The position numbers and the translations under genes are program-made. Of a stretch of DNA of 16,553 bases, positions 13,508-16,553 are shown one piece after another. The DNA lies in assembly GCA_964438735.1 (NCBI GenBank), contig CAYTLW010000151.1, positions 1-16,553 of the forward strand. Reading direction: 5' to 3'. Under the pieces are notes generated by a model. That model saw only the letters and a list, made by a program, of their open reading frames with translations, ran no database searches and had not been told where the DNA came from. Positions within the stretch are counted from its first letter, which is position 1; every line of letters starts with the position of its first letter. The stretch is from CAYTLW01 sp964438735 (GTDB lineage: Bacteria; Myxococcota_A; UBA9042).

Positions 13508-15496
13508 ATGCGCCGATCACTCCGTCTTGTCTGCATCGCCCTGCTTGCGGCATCGGTGGCGCTGACCGCCGCCTGTGGCGACGGCGCGGATGCGGACAAG
13601 TCCTCCAGCACCGCCGACCAGAACAAGGACGACGGCGGCCAGATCACGCCCATCGACGACGCGACCGATGACGACGCCGACGCCGGCGCGCCGGTGGATA
13701 GCGGCGATGCGGGCGATCTCGGCGACGACACGGACTCGGGCCCGGTAGATACGGCATCCGAAGACGTCGATGAGGGCGACGTGGTCGTTCCGATCAACTG
13801 CCCTGGCGGCGAGGGCTGCGACTGCGACGAGAATGATGACTGCGACAACGCCGTGTGCATCGTCACCGCGGACGGTAAGAAGTGCGCCAAGACCTGCGTG
13901 GACAAGTGCGACAAGGGCTGGACCTGCAGCAAGGTGGGCGCCAAGGACACGCTCTTCGTCTGCGTACCCGACTTCGTGACGCTCTGCGCGCCGTGCATCG
14001 AGAGCGCCGATTGCGAACTTCAGGGCGTCAAATCGCTCTGCCTGGACTACGGCGACAAGGGCCGCTTCTGCGGTGGCCCCTGTAAGGACGACGACAGCTG
14101 CCCCACCGGCTACGAGTGCGTCGAATCGGACGATGGCGAGGGCGGCAAGGGCAAGCAGTGCAAGATGGCCGACGCCGGGACCTGCGCCTGCACCGCCTGG
14201 GCGGTGAGCGCTGGCACCAAGATGGCCTGCACCGTGGACAACGAGTTTGGCAGCTGTCCCGGCACCCAGCACTGCGCCAAAGACGGCCTGTCGACCTGCG
14301 ATGGCGACGTGCCCGCCGAAGAGATCTGTGACGGCATCGACAGCGACTGCGATGGCAAGACGGACATCCTGCCCAAGACCGCCACCTGCTCGCTCAAGAC
14401 CTTCGCCAACGACGGCAGCAAGGCGGTCTGCAAAGCCGACGCCGACTGCACCACTCCCGGCGAGGCCTGCGACGAGGCCGCCAGTGTCTGCAAGAAGCTC
14501 ATCGGCGAGTGCTTCGGCACCCCCATCTGTACTGTAGGGGGGGACACGGAGTGCACCAAGGTCAAGACCGCCAAACCCGAAAGCTGCAACCTCGAAGACG
14601 ATGACTGCGACGGCAGCACGGACGAGGACTTCGCCTGGGTCCACCCGGCCAGCGGCGTCACAGTCGCCGTCGGTGGCACATGCGGTGCCGGTCCCTGTGC
14701 GGGCGGCCAGGTCAAGTGCGAGTCGCTCATCAAGGCGGTCTGCGACAGCGAGGCCAAGATCGCGCAGGACAAATGCGACGGCGTCGACAACGATTGCGAC
14801 GGCAAGGTCGACGATGGCGCCTGCGAAGATGGCGACGAGTGCACCATCGACACCTGCGACGGCAAGGCCTGCAGCAACATCCCCGGGGCCACTTGCGACG
14901 ACAACAACGCCTGTACCGCAGACTCCTGCGACAAGGCCAACGGCAAGTGCGTCAACAAGGCGCTCGATGGCGACTCCTGCGACGACGGCGACGCCTGCAC
15001 CGTGGGCGACCTGTGCGGGCCCGGCGGCGACGGCAAGGTCGCCTGTCTGGCCGGCAAGGACGCCAAGGCCTGCGATGACAGCAACCCGTGCACCGATGAC
15101 AGCTGCAAGGGCGACAGCGGCTGCGTCAACCTGGCCAACGCGGTCACCATGACCTGCTACAGCGGCGACAAGAAGACCGACGGCGTCGGCCCGTGCAGCA
15201 GCGGCACGAAGTTCTGCAAGGACGGCAAGCTCGAGCCCACCTGCGTGGGCGAGGTGGCGCCCGCGGCCGTGGAGGCCTGCGATGGCGCCGACGATGACTG
15301 CGACGGCACGACGGACGAGGGCTGCAAGGCCCAGAAGGTGGAGGTCAGCTTCGCTGCGGCCTTCGGTAGCACCGCCGGCGGCGACAAGACGATGCTGGTG
15401 GAGGTCGGCGGCTCGAGTCCCGTCGGCAAGGTCAAGGGCGGGGATAAAACTGGGGAATTTGGCTTCATCGCGTGGCTCGTGGCGTGGATCAAGTAG
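13508..15496 (+). CDS. Cys-rich MopE-like exported lipoprotein
   Basis: This 662-residue surface or periplasmic lipoprotein is of the sort common in Myxococcota. ATG 13508 follows AAGGACGAGG; the signal peptide ends LTAAC with Cys23. Residues 25 to about 96 are an Asp/Thr/Ser-rich flexible linker. A Cys-dense domain (about 98-220) follows. Four motifs of the form C-x-x-x-D-x-D-C-D-G-x-x-D occur at about 274-286, 360-373, 423-436 and 591-604, like the metal-binding motif of MopE. Between 439 and 539 are four C-x-D-x-x-x-C-T units (CEDGDECTIDTC, CDDNNACTADSC, CDDGDACTVGDLC, CDDSNPCTDDSC). These acidic loops probably bind calcium or another metal and are held by disulfides. The end is abrupt: a short hydrophobic tail, FGFIAWLVAWIK. 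No enzyme active site is visible; structural, adhesive or metal-binding roles are possible. Confidence 0.8.
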   Translation: MRRSLRLVCIALLAASVALTAACGDGADADKSSSTADQNKDDGGQITPIDDATDDDADAGAPVDSGDAGDLGDDTDSGPVDTASEDVDEGDVVVPINCPGGEGCDCDENDDCDNAVCIVTADGKKCAKTCVDKCDKGWTCSKVGAKDTLFVCVPDFVTLCAPCIESADCELQGVKSLCLDYGDKGRFCGGPCKDDDSCPTGYECVESDDGEGGKGKQCKMADAGTCACTAWAVSAGTKMACTVDNEFGSCPGTQHCAKDGLSTCDGDVPAEEICDGIDSDCDGKTDILPKTATCSLKTFANDGSKAVCKADADCTTPGEACDEAASVCKKLIGECFGTPICTVGGDTECTKVKTAKPESCNLEDDDCDGSTDEDFAWVHPASGVTVAVGGTCGAGPCAGGQVKCESLIKAVCDSEAKIAQDKCDGVDNDCDGKVDDGACEDGDECTIDTCDGKACSNIPGATCDDNNACTADSCDKANGKCVNKALDGDSCDDGDACTVGDLCGPGGDGKVACLAGKDAKACDDSNPCTDDSCKGDSGCVNLANAVTMTCYSGDKKTDGVGPCSSGTKFCKDGKLEPTCVGEVAPAAVEACDGADDDCDGTTDEGCKAQKVEVSFAAAFGSTAGGDKTMLVEVGGSSPVGKVKGGDKTGEFGFIAWLVAWIK

Positions 15497-15510
15497 CGCG
15501 CGGCGAACGA

Positions 15511-15525
15511 CCGAACACTGTTCGG
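15511..15525 (+). promoter_or_regulatory. candidate operator: 15-bp perfect palindrome upstream of the tail-fibre-like gene
   Basis: CCGAACA-C-TGTTCGG ends 42 bp before ATG 15568. Its 13-bp core is identical to the palindrome in front of the TetR gene (30-42). It follows the upstream stop codon by 14 bp. The palindrome could also fold as a hairpin in RNA, and a second small stem (CGGCC-TGCG-GGCCG, 15523-15536) overlaps its right side, so a transcript-end role is an alternative. There is no T-tract, which argues against a classical terminator. Confidence 0.5.
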
Positions 15526-15567
15526 CCTGCGGGCCGGGACGCCTGAAGAGGCGACAAAGAGGCGGAC

Positions 15568-16553
15568 ATGAATCGGCAAGCCTGGACGATGGCGATGGCA
15601 GCGATGGTGGCGCTCGGTATAGCGTTTACACCGATCAGCGCGCCGGCGGATGTGGGCGAGGTGCTGCGGCTTCAGGGTCGCTTGCTCAGCAAGGGCGGCC
15701 CGGTGCCAGATGGCGACTACGGCATCGCCGTGCGCTTCTACAAGGACAAGGGCGACAAGGTGGCGGACGCGTTGTACGCCTATGTCAGCCCGGGCGTGAA
15801 GGTTGGCGGCGGCGTCTTCGCCCTGACCATCGGCGAGTCCATGAAGCTCGACGTCAAAGTGTTCGCCAGCGGCGCAGCCGGCTGGGTCGGCATCCAAGTG
15901 GGCAGCGATCCCGAGATGGCCCGCCTGCCCCTGCATCAGGTGCCATACGCCCTGCGCGCCAAGGTGGCCGCTACGGTCTCCTGCACTGGCTGCGTCGGCA
16001 GCGAGCAGATCGACCCCAAGGTGCTGGCTCCCTTCGCCAAGTCCGCGGACCTGCACAAGGTCGCCACCTCTGGCAAGTACGAAGATCTCACCGGCGGCCC
16101 CGACCTGGCCCCCTACGCCAAGAAGGGCGACCTGCACAAGGTCGCCACCTCGGGTAAATACGAAGACCTCACCGGCGGGCCGGACCTGGCGCCCTACGCC
16201 AAGAAGAGCGACCTGGGCCCCTACGCCAAGAAGGGCGACCTGCACAAGGTCGCCACCTCGGGCAAATACGGCGACCTGTCCGGCAAGCCGGCGATGGCCA
16301 AACTCACCCAATGCCCCTCCGGCAAGGTGCTCAGCGGCTACAAGATCGACGGCACGCCGCTGTGCGTGGACGACAAGGACACCAAGAACACCTACACGGG
16401 CAAGAACTTCGCCCTGTCCAACCAGTCCTGCCCATCCGGCGAGGTGCTGCGCGGCGTGAACGCCGGCGGCGTCAAGATCTGCGTCAAGGACAAGGACTCC
16501 AACAGCACCTACAGCGGCAAGAACTTCGCCCTGAGCAACAAGCTCTGCGGTTC
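15568..16553 (+). CDS. secreted repeat-rich tail-fibre-like protein (5' part, runs off the window)
   Basis: At least 328 residues are readable with no stop before the right edge. ATG 15568 follows AAAGAGG (15556-15562). Residues 1-27 are a signal peptide (MAMAAMVALGIAFTPISAPA). A beta-rich domain follows: LRLQGRLLSKGGPVPDGDYGIAVRFY, then WVGIQVGSDPEM and LHQVPYALRAK, the 'PYALRA' module common in secreted repeat proteins of many bacteria. Then come CTGCVGSEQID, a repeat with LHKVATSGKYEDL units (162-241, like phage tail-fibre 'SG.Y.DL...P' repeats), and 39-residue repeats starting CPSGKVL / CPSGEVL (C249, C288, with a third starting at C327). The gene is 71 bp downstream of the MopE-like gene, with a palindromic site between them. 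Function is unknown; an extracellular fibre or adhesin is the best guess. Long frames on the opposite strand are shadows. Confidence 0.8.
   Translation, partial: MNRQAWTMAMAAMVALGIAFTPISAPADVGEVLRLQGRLLSKGGPVPDGDYGIAVRFYKDKGDKVADALYAYVSPGVKVGGGVFALTIGESMKLDVKVFASGAAGWVGIQVGSDPEMARLPLHQVPYALRAKVAATVSCTGCVGSEQIDPKVLAPFAKSADLHKVATSGKYEDLTGGPDLAPYAKKGDLHKVATSGKYEDLTGGPDLAPYAKKSDLGPYAKKGDLHKVATSGKYGDLSGKPAMAKLTQCPSGKVLSGYKIDGTPLCVDDKDTKNTYTGKNFALSNQSCPSGEVLRGVNAGGVKICVKDKDSNSTYSGKNFALSNKLCG
16051..16290 (+). repeat. 81-bp tandem repeat in the tail-fibre-like gene
   Basis: Unit 1 (16051-16131) and unit 2 (16132-16212) each encode 27 residues of the form LHKVATSGKYEDLTGG-PDLAPYAKK-x-D. A 27-bp partial duplication (16213-16239, LGPYAKKGD) separates them from a shortened third unit (16240-16290), which ends DLSGKP. 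The units are nearly identical in DNA, so duplication is recent or homogenised. Confidence 0.95.
16312..16553 (+). repeat. 117-bp tandem repeat in the tail-fibre-like gene, continuing past the window
   Basis: Units at 16312-16428 and 16429-16545 each encode 39 residues. The pattern is C-P-S-G-x-V-L-x-G, then x-x-C-V-x-D-K-D, then Y-x-G-K-N-F-A-L-S-N. A third unit starts at 16546 with its Cys. Each unit carries two cysteines, suggesting one disulfide per repeat and an extended filament. The number of further copies is unknown. Confidence 0.92.

Noticed and set aside
14110..15150. Minus-strand Ser/Pro/Leu-rich frame across the MopE-like gene
   Set aside because: The Ser/Leu/Gln composition is the reverse-strand image of repeated Cys/Asp/Gly codons.

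Overview
The window is about 16.5 kb of very GC-rich, densely coding bacterial DNA. Several traits point to a Myxococcota or Bradymonadales-like (former delta-proteobacterial) genome: long exported lipoproteins with Asp-rich linkers, a MopE-like Cys-rich lipoprotein with C-D-G-x-D-x-D-C-D-G motifs, and a secreted protein with a 'PYALRA' N-terminal domain followed by tandem repeats. This placement is an inference from protein style; no rRNA or marker gene is present.

Layout. A TetR-type regulator (103-834) has an unusual Gln-Thr tail encoded by a hexanucleotide microsatellite. It is followed on the same strand by a predicted outer-membrane beta-barrel protein (939-2633), which overlaps by ATGA a large lipase-like lipoprotein (2630-6043). 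A DNA topoisomerase III gene (6051-8579, minus strand) runs convergently into the lipase, with 7 bp between the two stop codons. Divergent from topB, across a 253-bp gap, are an M17 leucyl aminopeptidase (8833-10164) and a penicillin-acylase/AHL-acylase-type Ntn-hydrolase lipoprotein (10211-13378). Then come the MopE-like lipoprotein (13508-15496) and the start of a repeat-rich tail-fibre-like secreted protein (15568 to beyond the right edge). No stretch longer than 300 bp lacks a gene, and I see no tRNA, rRNA, CRISPR array, transposase or integrase.

How it may work together. Five of the eight genes encode exported proteins, three of them lipoproteins. With the cytosolic aminopeptidase they suggest an envelope and surface programme for breaking down lipids, amides and peptides, as expected of a predatory or scavenging bacterium. 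The regulator-barrel-lipase set looks like one locus: a TetR regulator next to a coupled barrel and esterase/lipase pair that could respond to lipid or acyl compounds.

The best lead for something undescribed is a perfect palindrome (core CGAACACTGTTCG). It lies both in the tetR upstream region (30-42) and just upstream of the repeat-rich surface protein 15 kb away (15511-15525). Related but imperfect copies lie before the barrel gene and inside the acylase gene. This suggests, without proving, that one regulator controls both ends of the window. The second lead is the (CAGACA/T)n tract, whose length could vary without breaking the regulator's reading frame.
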